Shown here piece by piece: positions 35,652 to 44,851 of a stretch of DNA of 64,000 nt; the first letter of the stretch is position 1; each line of letters opens with the position of its first letter. The stretch is taken from the NCBI RefSeq assembly GCF_032854445.1, contig NC_088295.1:16169385-16233384 (forward strand). The letters run 5' to 3'. Made by a program: the position numbers and the translations under genes. Source of the stretch: Liolophura sinensis. Taxonomy: Eukaryota; Mollusca; Polyplacophora; Chitonida; Chitonidae. The notes beneath the pieces were generated by a model, which searched no databases, had not been told where the DNA came from, and saw only the letters and a program-made list of their open reading frames with translations.

Positions 35652-36391
35652 TCGGAAAGAGCGTTTTTAAGCTCTTGCCGAGCTAGTTTTCGGCCGCGAT
35701 CTATAAGCTGTTTTTTCGTGCTTTCATCGATCTCTACGGCGTTGAATGCCTTACGAGACTTAGCGCGTATCTCCTGCTTCAGATCAGAGTAGTTCTTGAG
35801 CTCCTGAACGACTTGCTTGAACTCTACGTCCGAAATAACACCATCAGATAATGCCATAGATACCTGCGCACGGATGCTGTTAAGGCTGGCCTCAGCCAAC
35901 AGCCGTATATCGTTATGTTTCTTGGCCTTTGCGTGAAGTCGGCGGCTAACGAATTTTCCGGCGATATTTAAGACACCGCAAGCTATGGCGGCAGCTTCCA
36001 TGGCCAAGACAGCAGGGGCTGCAATTATTGTTGTGAGTAGTCCCACGCCTGCAACCCCTAGTCCCAAACCGGCCGTGAGCATGGCCGAATCAAGGACCTC
36101 GGCGACTAAGACACCGCGCCGGTACTTTTTGTACAAGGCCCGACGGAGATCTCGCTCAGATTCAAGCTGATTCTGTATTTCGCTGATATACTGCAGACGA
36201 TGGGCGTGCGTCACGCTCTCCGGCGGCGCGGTCGGGGCCAAGGGGTTTTCAACCATAATCGTCGGCGCGGTCGGGGCCAAGGGATGGTCATCCGTAATCG
36301 TCGGCGCCGCGCCCTCCGGCGGCAAGAGGTTTTCATCCCTGATCGCTGGGTACAATCGCCCCATATTGTCCGTCCTACGAATCAATAACAT
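35648..36391 (-). CDS. Virus-like ORF, 247 aa, hydrophobic central region
   Basis: An uninterrupted ORF inside a GC-rich block unlike the AT-rich surroundings. It has a Pro/Ala-rich N-terminal third with two short direct repeats, a charged helix, a Gly/Ala/Leu-rich hydrophobic segment at about residues 100-140 that could be one or two membrane helices, then a long charged helical C-terminus. Proteins of this layout occur as multicopy ORFs in invertebrate genomes next to capsid-like genes of Polinton/adintovirus-like elements. That family link is from recall and tentative. It overlaps the next ORF by ATGA. It looks intact, so the insertion may be young. Confidence 0.5.
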   Translation of the reverse strand: MLLIRRTDNMGRLYPAIRDENLLPPEGAAPTITDDHPLAPTAPTIMVENPLAPTAPPESVTHAHRLQYISEIQNQLESERDLRRALYKKYRRGVLVAEVLDSAMLTAGLGLGVAGVGLLTTIIAAPAVLAMEAAAIACGVLNIAGKFVSRRLHAKAKKHNDIRLLAEASLNSIRAQVSMALSDGVISDVEFKQVVQELKNYSDLKQEIRAKSRKAFNAVEIDESTKKQLIDRGRKLARQELKNALSE

Positions 36392-36462
36392 CGGTAAACT
36401 CTAAATCGTCATCGGGACTACTAACACGAAAGCTGTGAAGTCTTATACCATCTAAATAGATG

Positions 36463-37125
36463 TCATTGAGATGGAAAACGCCCCTTGCAAAGACCCGTAT
36501 ATTCCTCGAGAGAGCTCCAGATGACTGGGTCGCCCTGGGCCGGTAATTTGATCATAAGTCTGAGCTCCTTTCCATCGTGCTCTGCAGGCCACTTTAGTCT
36601 CATCCCGGTAATCATGGAGGAACGGCGCTGAGAGGCCGCGCCAAGTATGATGTTGAAGATAAGTATAGATCCAGGGTTTATTCGTAGCATGGCCATAGAT
36701 ATGGGTTGCACGCTGAGACGCACGGTCTCTATACCCGGCGCCGCAAATAGTGTGAAGTAACCTCCTCCACCCAAAGCTATATGACAGTCGCTGGTTGGTA
36801 CCCACGACACGAAAGAGGTTCCGGAGCTGAAAACTTTTTTCACCCGGGCCCCGGTGGTCTGGACCGTCATCGGGGTCACCTTCACATCTACAAACCAATC
36901 GGGGTCGCGAGCTCTGGTAAGAACAAAGCGGTCTTCAAGGCGAATTAATGAGAGTTTTTGTTCTTCAATCACCTCAGACGGCGACCTGCGCTCTTGCTCT
37001 ACAGAGGATGAGACATCTTCAAGGGAAGCAAACGTGGCAGGTTCTGCTTGCCCCCTACCCCTCCCCGCAATCTTTATGCGGTTGTACTTGCCACTTTGAA
37101 ACTGGAAAGCGTAGATTTTGCATAC
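36463..37125 (-). pseudogene. Virus-like ORF, about 170-220 aa, probably frameshifted at its start
   Basis: The main open frame is 36972-36463. The same frame stays open up to about 37120 but has no ATG there, while an ATG lies just upstream in another frame beside an A-run. This suggests a one-base frameshift near the original start. The protein is beta-rich with a Gly cluster in the middle and no recognised motif. Its place between the two other minus-strand virus-like ORFs argues for a structural gene (inference). Confidence 0.4.
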
Positions 37126-37785
37126 TCATTGTATTTCTAGGGTAGCACTGAGGTACCCTACATTAATATACTTGCCGTCTTTGTCTAAAAGTGCCACGGT
37201 CAAGTGCGTTATATAGTCGGCGCGCAAGGTTTTGTACTGTGGGTTGGGAAATGAAACCGTCTTCCCGCAGTTAATCCCTTCACCAATCACGGCGATGGGA
37301 TTAAGTAGTGTTGAACCGCCACCGAAATCTGAGGTTATTCTCACGTTTTCTGAGGTGCTCAGTTCATCTAAATGCACGAAGACTTCTTTGTGTGAGACCA
37401 AGTTAGGTAGCTTTTCACCCTCCACAGTCCCCCCTGTGGGAGTCATCCGGTCGGAGAACCCTAAGGTGGGGGCACGCTCTTGGAGTATTATGAAGGCATT
37501 TCTAGGGAGGGTAAGGACTAAGCGGCCCGCGGCTTCATTCAATCCCAGAGAAACCCCATGCGGGCGGAATATGTCCTTGTCCAGCGTACAGACATTGTAG
37601 TAGCCCGTCGGCACTTCAACACGTTTGCCCTCAAGCAAGAAGCCCACTTCGGAGGGGATATTCTCCCAGGCTGGGTAGAATGTTATCTCGCGAAGGGCGG
37701 TTTTAAGGCGGCCGTCGAGGTTGTTAAGGGCATGAGGCAGCGTGTGCTGTGTCCCATTTAGAATGTCAGTCAATGTGATGAACAT
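37126..37785 (-). CDS. Virus-like structural protein, possible penton/minor capsid, 219 aa
   Basis: An uninterrupted frame with ATG at 37785 (an earlier GTG at 37794 is less likely). Predicted to be almost all beta strand, with repeated hydrophobic/Asn/Pro-rich turns and a Gly-rich central loop. This resembles the minor-capsid (penton-like) proteins of Polinton/adintovirus-like elements. That assignment is recall-based and needs a profile search. Its start codon is about 10 bp from the divergent plus-strand ORF. Confidence 0.5.
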   Translation of the reverse strand: MFITLTDILNGTQHTLPHALNNLDGRLKTALREITFYPAWENIPSEVGFLLEGKRVEVPTGYYNVCTLDKDIFRPHGVSLGLNEAAGRLVLTLPRNAFIILQERAPTLGFSDRMTPTGGTVEGEKLPNLVSHKEVFVHLDELSTSENVRITSDFGGGSTLLNPIAVIGEGINCGKTVSFPNPQYKTLRADYITHLTVALLDKDGKYINVGYLSATLEIQ

Positions 37786-37795
37786 CTTAGCCACG

Positions 37796-38449
37796 ATGAA
37801 CAGCGAGGCTTACAGGTTCAATAGAGAGGCCACTTACAAGGCCGGGGCATTTCATGGTATCCAAACCCACGCAGAGCAGCTCACGCGATTTGACATCTAC
37901 ATCGATGAAAAGAAGGCCTTTCCAGTCCAGTTCACAGATGTGTTGGCCAAGTACCGGCTGCCAAAGATAACCAGCAATGACATTGTTCGGGCCTGGAACA
38001 CCAATCCTATGCAATTCTGGCAGAACCAAGTGAACTTCGCGGTCTGGTGCGCAACCACGGGCTGTGGCGTCTCTGCAAAAGACCATCTTCTCGCCCCCGA
38101 CCAACAAATAAGAGCCCTGTACACGTTCCATGTGTATTTCCAAGTTAGGCGGATCTTGGAAGAGATCCAGGCCCCCCTGCCGCAAGACAGAGCGTGGGCG
38201 ACATTCAAAAACCCCTAAGACGAGAGGGCCTATGAGAGGATTTGTAGGGAGTTCCGCGTAGATGCGCACACAGACTGGAGGCGCAGGGGGGCGAATCACG
38301 GCCTCGGAGTGGCATATTACTATGTCACGAGAACGGGCTACAGCCCCATTGGCGATGGGACCTTCGATCCGAGCAGGATGTCGTTCTCTAGAAAGCCACT
38401 CGACTTGCCAGACCTAATTCGATCGGTTGCACTCTGCATCATCCGGTAA
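37796..38449 (+). pseudogene. Divergent virus-like ORF with an in-frame stop
   Basis: It opens at ATG 37796 and reads 140 codons to TAA 38216-38218, then stays open in the same frame for 76 more codons to 38449. The amino-acid character (Trp/Tyr/Asp-rich, HTDW-like motifs) continues across the stop, so it is a nonsense mutation. From 38397 onward the sequence belongs to the duplicated Mx-tail segment, so the gene's own 3' end is missing. The type is that of a structural or membrane-associated protein found beside the ORFs above in invertebrate elements (tentative). Confidence 0.5.
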
Positions 38450-39298
38450 AAGATGATGTCAAACGTTCGTTGTTTTACACAGCTGCGCTGGCCACCATTG
38501 ATAATACATTACATTATGGGGCTCTGTAGTACTTCATCATCTTTCAAATTATGAACTGAAATAACGAATAATCACTATTGAAAGGGTACAATGCTCTTAG
38601 GTTTTAGATTGAAATCTTTACTGTAAAATTGTCATGGTGTTTATTATTCACACACAAAACTGTGGTGTGACGTTAAAATTACGTGCTTACGTGCTTAAAT
38701 AACATCTCGAATATTTTCTGTGTGCATACGAACTGAAAAGTGTGTTGTAGTTAGGCAAAACGTTTACGAGTTCATGGATGTAGAGTATTTCCATTTAAGG
38801 ACGAGTATAAAAAAAATTTATGCAGAAATTTATACAAAACATAAATGCAGGTAGAAAGAACGACAGCGAGCTGAAGTATACCAGCGATACCAGTATGATA
38901 ATTGATATCTGGTCTCATCAGAGAAGTACTACGATTCGATAATGTGAATATCATTTGACATGAAAATGAGGTAACCAGTACATAACAGAGTGATTCGTGC
39001 GGTCACAAAGACAGAAATCGGGTTGCAAAAGTATAACGTATTGCTGCAACCTAAGAGAAGTTGTGATTTAAAGCGCCTGCCCTGTACAGAACAATGTATA
39101 CAATAAATTAACAAAGCATAAATGATAAGCGGTTGGGGCTGTACCAAACACATTTTCGAGGCGATAACAAATTTCAATACTCTGATGATTTTGAAACACT
39201 CTAAGGCATACTTAAAATAATTTTAACAAATATGTTAGACCACATCTAAACAATGCGCTGGAAATATAACGAAGGCTGATCTCCCAAGCTTAACTGCA

Positions 39299-39520
39299 CT
39301 AAAACTTGTTAAGCTCCATCTCGGCTCGAACAAGCCGTTCTTTCTTTTCGGCCAGGTTGGCTCTTTCTATGCGTACATATGAGTCTTCCACAACGTTAGT
39401 TGCGTTCTCCAGATCAGCTCCATACTTGATCAGCTCAGTCTTGATGTTCTTTACAAGGACCTCGAGCATCTGATAACGGATTATCATCGGAATTGTGTCC
39501 GTCACCCGCCGGGAGGCCAC
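39299..39520 (-). CDS. Extra copy of Mx exon 14 (exon 14')
   Basis: A duplicate of Mx-B exon 14 with 73 codons plus stop, all open, and acceptor ATTACAG preserved. It differs from Mx-B exon 14 by about six residues (for example MAP to TIP near the start) and about as many silent changes. It pairs with exon 13' in correct order and phase. Confidence 0.82.
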   Translation of the reverse strand: MASRRVTDTIPMIIRYQMLEVLVKNIKTELIKYGADLENATNVVEDSYVRIERANLAEKKERLVRAEMELNKF

Positions 39521-39811
39521 CTGTAATACAGAACGGGGAATAGGTAGATGGCTAATAGGTTATAAATTGTCAATGTAAAACCATCCGCATAACGAGTAAA
39601 ACACTCGTTTTCGGTTTTTCAGGCGGGAACTTTATACTTACAGTCTATTAAACAAATGTAAATCAGCTATCTCACTGTCGGTTTGCCATCAGTCCAATGG
39701 TAAACCCCTATGTTGTCTTTTCACAGACATTCGATAACTCGTCTGGAATAACATAAATACCCTGGAGTATTTCCACGCATGTTAAACACACACGGTAACG
39801 CAGAGCGAATT

Positions 39812-40067
39812 GAGTGAGTGAGTGTGTGCTTGGGGTTTAACGTCGTACTCAACAATTTTTCAGTCATATGACGACGAAAGAATCCTTCGAGTGTATGTAA
39901 TGTGCCTCCTTGTTGCAGGACGGATTTCCACAGCTCTTTTATCCAGTGCGGCTTCACTGAAACGCCGTACCAAAGGCAAGTAAGACGTTTCGCCCGAGTC
40001 ATTATACTGATACGGGTCAACCAGCCGTTGCACTATCCCCTTCGTGCTGAACGCCAAGCGAACGCCA
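39812..40067 (-). mobile_element. SINE (family 2), head-truncated copy
   Basis: Same tail and centre as 45160-45522 but it stops at CTGAACGCCAAGCG and then a short direct repeat (AACGCCAAG). The head was lost after or during the segmental duplication. Confidence 0.75.
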
Positions 40068-40139
40068 AGGTTAGTTGTCCTTCAGTTAGAAATCTCCGTT
40101 AGTCATCAGTTCCACGGTCAGTTTGGAATCAGTCCAGTG

Positions 40140-40320
40140 GCCTACACTTACGGTCAGTTGACATATCAGTCAGTATCTTCAAATGGTCGGGTTGCCATCA
40201 GTCCAATGGTCTAAACTTACGGTCAGCTGACATATTAGTTAGCATAGCTTCATGGTCAGGTTGCCATCAGTCCAATGACCTACACTTGCGGTCAGCTATC
40301 ATATCAGTCAGTATAGTCTC
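40140..40320. repeat. 138-bp repeat family, short form
   Basis: Three half-units with TTGCCATCAGTCCAATGG, in the same place relative to exon 13' as the large array of Mx-B. Confidence 0.85.
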
Positions 40321-40393
40321 CCTCATGGTAGGTATTCACACAAACCATACCGGAGCGCAGATCACTCTCGTCATACACTACACCTTCACTTAC

Positions 40394-40536
40394 TCTAAAG
40401 TAGGCTTTGAGAGCATCCAAGATGTGTTCCGCTTCAGTTTGCGCTGTCTTTTCCTGCGTTTCGTATACAGGTATGGGGTAGGCCATCTGCTTTTGCTGTT
40501 TCGCCTTAAGTTCAGCACATTTGATTTGGATGGCCT
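40394..40536 (-). CDS. Extra copy of Mx exon 13 (L4-region exon 13')
   Basis: A duplicate of Mx-B exon 13 with the same 143-nt length, the same phase, a preserved acceptor (C/T tract then ATACAG) and donor AGA|GTAAGT. The frame is open. By my reading it differs from Mx-B exon 13 at about ten bases, about eight of which change an amino acid. There is no exon 1-12 set of its own between here and Mx-B exon 14. It is therefore either an alternative 3' exon of Mx-B or a young remnant. Confidence 0.8.
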
Positions 40537-40794
40537 CTGTATATTCCCAAGAGAAAGAGAAATTTAGTTGATTGTTTAAAATCTTATAATGTCTAATGGA
40601 AAGATTTTCACTGATACGGTATTTATTTATACATTCACCGTAAAGCACAATTTCAATAGGCTCCAGACACGTGTGCGGTAAATGATGTATGTTCATGCAT
40701 CACTTCGATGTAAACCCGGATAGCGTACACCATCAAGCATAATTATACAGAACATCGTCAAAATGTATAATATCACATAAAGACACAACTTGGT

Positions 40795-41035
40795 GTAAAG
40801 ATAAAGCAACATGGAAAGGTGCTGCATCTTAAACATAAGCTTGGTATATAACAGGCATGGAAACCTATAAGGGTAAAGCAACATGGAAAGGTGCTGCATC
40901 TTAAAGATAACCATGGTGTATAACAGGCATGGAAACCTATAAGGGTAAAACAACGTGGAGAGGTACTGCATCTTAAAGAGATGCATGGTGTATAACAGGC
41001 ATGGAACCCTATAAGGGTAAAACAACGACCAGAGC
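40795..41035. repeat. 72-bp repeat, three units
   Basis: Same unit as 47565-48445, upstream of exon 13' in the left duplicate. Confidence 0.92.
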
Positions 41036-41239
41036 TCCTCAGCTGGGCAGTTTCCCGTGCGCACACAGTGCTGTGTGACAATGTCTCAGCATACGACCAG
41101 AGCTCCTCAGTTCGATAGTTTAGAGTTGCACACAGTGCTGTGTAGTACTAAAATGTATCAGCATGCGGCCAGATCTCAGGTAGAAAAATTCCAGCGTGCA
41201 CACTTGGGGCTATGTCTGAGCATACGGAGATCGATTCCT

Positions 41240-43025
41240 TAGAGACAATTCTGTGCATTTAGCCTGATTGCAAGTAAATTAAATAGCAGCGTATCAAAAA
41301 TAATACATAATCATGTTATAAATAAAAAAAGAAACAAAAGGCAATAAGATAAGCCAAAGTTTTAAGTTTAATTATCTGAGATTAAGATAGACAAATGTTA
41401 ATGCTGAATAAAATATGGATATAACATAATTTAGGCGTACAGCATATAGAGAGAAAGAAGAGAGTAGCTATCACAGTATGATAGCTGGCAAACGGTCACA
41501 CGTAACCGATGAAATACGGTCTCTTGTCATCCACCTCAGTTAGGGCTTACATTTAATAAATACTGACTGTAAGAGTTACCACATGCCCAAGTTTACACTA
41601 CATTAACACTATAGTCATGATAATACAGAATTATACAGCTGTGATATTTCTGAGTGCAGTGAACAAACTCAGTGTTAGCATTAATGTGATATAAAAGGTT
41701 TGTACGTCAACCAGCACATGAGCGATCGTAAGTTGAAGCGGAGAGTAAGTATTAGCATCGCATATGTAAGCAGTGGTGGATATCTATCTTGAATATCTTG
41801 ATAGATATCTTGAACAGCGGCGCAAGGCTGGCTTCATTTCTAAGTTGACAATGAACTGTAAGCCCTCACTTTTCTCTAACTTGTAATCTAGTATACATAC
41901 AAAATGATTCCGTTCAGTGCACCTTACCAGGTCACATCATCTGAACACTAGACACATGAGAACAACACCTCGATTACTTCAAATTCCAAGCAGTCCTTAC
42001 CCGGGCCCCCAGCAGACTTCGTGTTTGTCTGTTTTGGGCATCGCGTATGATGGGATCAACTGCTATCATTCAACATTATACAGCATATACACGTACATCC
42101 ATGCAATTATAGGCAAATGGATAATGAACTATATAACTCACATAAATAACTTGAATGTGAAAACAAGTTATTGTGAACATCATTAAAAAAAGGTTAGTAT
42201 AAAATAAAAATATAAAACAGTAAATATAAACAATCAAACATCACAGTCTGAGTATATATTTCCACTCCATCTCATTTTCATATGAATCGTGTAACCAGCA
42301 TAGCTACATATACAAGATGTGGGCAATAAGCGTTTTCTGGAGTTTCAGTGTAGATCTACAACGTTATGATCATTAACTCGCAATACCTACATGTCTAACA
42401 ACTCCTACTCCTTACAGCGCATGTGCCGCTCTCTTCGCTCGCCTTACATCACTGCCAGCACAAGACAAGCTTGACCTTACGCAGAGCTTTCTGAGTTTCC
42501 TGACACCAGTTCCTGCCTCATCACCGTGACCTCACCGACCTCGGCGTTGTTCAAGATTGTTCAAGTGATGACAGTGATGTAAAGCGAATGTTGGAGAGAG
42601 GTGCAACGGATGTAAAGGAGCATTCTAACAAATATGTATAAATCATGTAATTTTCAGAGCTCTGGAAAGCCTCTAATGGGTTGAAATGTATGTCAACTGT
42701 AAACACACCAAATTAGGTAATGCAGATCAGGGCAGATAATTCCATACAGATTCTGACATTTACAAACGCGACCTGTCACAACTTGCAGAGACATCATAAA
42801 GTTAGTGAGACTTGTATGTTAAAAGGGTATAAGATGGACAAGCTGTACATTTCATGTCTTAAATTCATTCCAGCTGAGTTTTCAGAGTACAGACCTGGAT
42901 CTTTGCATTCACTAACCTGAAACTCCAGTGTTTTACGCCACGCCTTTAATCCTGGAGTAATTTTGATCCCAAATCATTTTGTATTCCGTAATTAATAATG
43001 TGACAATGAACAAAAATATAACTTC
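41240..43025. other. Interval between the two Mx tail duplicates
   Basis: No ORF with splice signals, SINE or array that I recognise. Unique sequence between the duplicated segments. Confidence 0.5.
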
Positions 43026-43785
43026 GTGTCCGAAAGTATCCGACAGTATCCGAAATTCGCAACCTCCATTTTCGAATCACTCGACTTGCCAGACCTAATT
43101 CGATCGGTTGCACTCTGCATCATCCGGCAAAAGATGATGTCAAACGTTCGTTGTTTTACACAGCTGCGCTGGCCACCATTGATAATACATTACATTATGG
43201 GGCTCTGTAGTACTTCATTATCTTTCAAATTATGAATTGAAATAACAAAATAATCACTAATGAAAGGGTACAATGCTCTTAGGTTTTAGATTGAAATCTT
43301 TACTGTAAAATTGTCATGGTGTTTATTATACACACATAAAACTGTGGTGTGACGTTAAAATTACGTGCTTACGTTTGAATAACATCTCGAATATTTTCTG
43401 TGTGCATACGAACTGAAAAGTGTGTTGTAGTTAGGCAAAATGTTGACGAGTTCATGGATGTAGAGTATTTCCATTTAAGGACGAGTATAAAAAAATTTAT
43501 GCAGAAATTTATACAAAACATAAATGCAGGTAGAAAGAACGACAGCGAGCTGAAGTATACCAGCGATACCAGTATGATAATTGATATCTGGTCTCATCAG
43601 AGAAGTACTACGATTAGATAATGTGAATATCATTTGACATGAAAATGACGTAACCAATACGTAATAGGGTGATTCGTGCGGTCACAAAGACAGAAATCGG
43701 GTTGCAAAAGTATAACGTATTGCTGCAACCTAAGAGAAGTTGTGATTTAAAGCGCCTGCCATGTACAGAACAATGTATACAATAA

Positions 43786-44434
43786 AGCTGAGATTCCATA
43801 TACGCGGAATGCGGTTTGCGGTATACGGCACGCGGTACGCGGATACGGCATGCGGTATGCGCTTTCTCTGATTCCATTTATGCGGTAACCTATGCGTTTT
43901 CTTTCATTCATGGTGCATTTTTATCAGAGCAAACATGTCGCATTCCTCCATTTCACGACGTGTGGCTTTAGAGCAAGATTCAGACCTTGCCATAATAGCA
44001 ATGTCATATAAGTTGTTGCAACTAAAGAAGCGTAAAAAGAGAAAACACCGATGGTGGGTCCACAGTATTTTGCGGCAAAGAGCTCAGCAGGGAGCTTTCC
44101 GAAAACTTGGTCTCGGAATTGCAGCTGGATGGAGAAAAATTCCAACAGTACTTTCGTCTAACCAGAGAACAATTCAAACAAGTTCCGACCACGTGTCGGG
44201 GAAACACCCCACCAGTGACGTCATTTCTTGGGATACCCTGTCCGGTTTTGAAAACGCATACCGCACCGATCGCTACATGGTGCGATTGATTTTGCCGTAT
44301 ACTTTTCCGCATGAAAAAACGGATCCGCGACCGTACCTATGGAATCATTGCAACTTATTTTAACTATTTCGATTTTTGCCGCGTACCGCATACCGCATAC
44401 CGTATACCGCTACCGCATGTAAGGAATCTCAGCT
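43786..44434 (+). mobile_element. Non-autonomous PIF/Harbinger element, 649 bp
   Basis: Terminal inverted repeats AGCTGAGATTCC / GGAATCTCAGCT are flanked by the direct repeat TAA (43783-43785 and 44435-44437). The paralogous empty site near 39110 has a single TAA, so ends and target duplication are proven by comparison. Many copies of a short GC-rich motif (variants of TACCGCATACCG) fill both subterminal regions. It carries only the start of a transposase-like gene. Confidence 0.9.
43935..44363 (+). pseudogene. N-terminal remnant of a Harbinger-type transposase
   Basis: The ORF begins MSHSSISRR and has a basic stretch with RKHRWWVHSILRQRAQQGAF, typical of the N-terminal part of Harbinger transposases. 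The homologous continuation (VSELQLDGEKFQQYFRLT) lies in another frame from about 44107, so there is a single-base frameshift near 44100. No DDE catalytic domain follows; the element ends after about 330 bp more. It is non-functional and probably mobilised in trans when it moved. Confidence 0.7.
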
Positions 44435-44629
44435 TAAATTAACAAAGCATAAATGATAAGCGGTTGGGGCTGTGCCAAACACATTTTCGAGGCGATAACA
44501 AATTGCAATACTCTGATGATTTTGAAACACTCTAAGGCATGCTTAGAATAATTTTAACAAATATGTTAGACCACATCTAAACAATGCGCTGGAAATATAA
44601 CGAAGGCTGATCGCCCAAGGTTAACTGCA

Positions 44630-44851
44630 CTAAAACTTGTTAAGCTCCATCTCGGCTCGAACAAGCCGTTCTTTCTTTTCGGTCAGGTTGGCTCTTTCTA
44701 TGCGTACATATGGGTCTTCCTCAACGTTAGTTGCGTTCTCCAAATTAGCTCCATACTTGATCAACTCAGTCTTGATGTTCTTCACGAGGACCTCGAGCAT
44801 CTGATAACGGATTATCATCGGGGCCATGTCTGTTACCCGCCGGGAGGCCAC
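44630..44851 (-). CDS. Mx-B exon 14: GED-like C-terminus and stop
   Basis: 73 codons plus stop: [20 protein letters not shown] through the terminal charged helix. Acceptor ATTACAG. Nearly identical to the extra exon at 39299-39520. Confidence 0.93.
   Translation of the reverse strand: MASRRVTDMAPMIIRYQMLEVLVKNIKTELIKYGANLENATNVEEDPYVRIERANLTEKKERLVRAEMELNKF

Larger units (their letters stand above)
38397..41035. repeat. Segmental duplication, left copy (Mx tail, short form)
   Basis: Near-identical to 43078 onward, starting sharply at CACTCGACTTGCC. It contains exons 14' and 13', a truncated SINE, a few units of the 138-bp repeat family (40140-40320) and three units of the 72-bp repeat (40795-41035). 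It lacks the Harbinger insertion, so it shows the pre-insertion state. Confidence 0.85.

Noticed and set aside
35648-36391. Host gene instead of virus-like gene
   Set aside because: It is intronless, GC-rich, overlaps its neighbour by ATGA and sits in a compact ORF cluster, all unlike the spliced host genes here. It remains possible but less likely.
37232-37600. Plus-strand 122-codon ORF in the virus-like block
   Set aside because: It is antisense to the 219-codon minus-strand ORF, which has the better protein-like composition. High GC explains the shadow frame.
39299-40536. The extra exon 13'/14' pair as an independent third Mx gene
   Set aside because: No exons 1-12 lie between it and Mx-B exon 14, and no start codon or promoter is visible.
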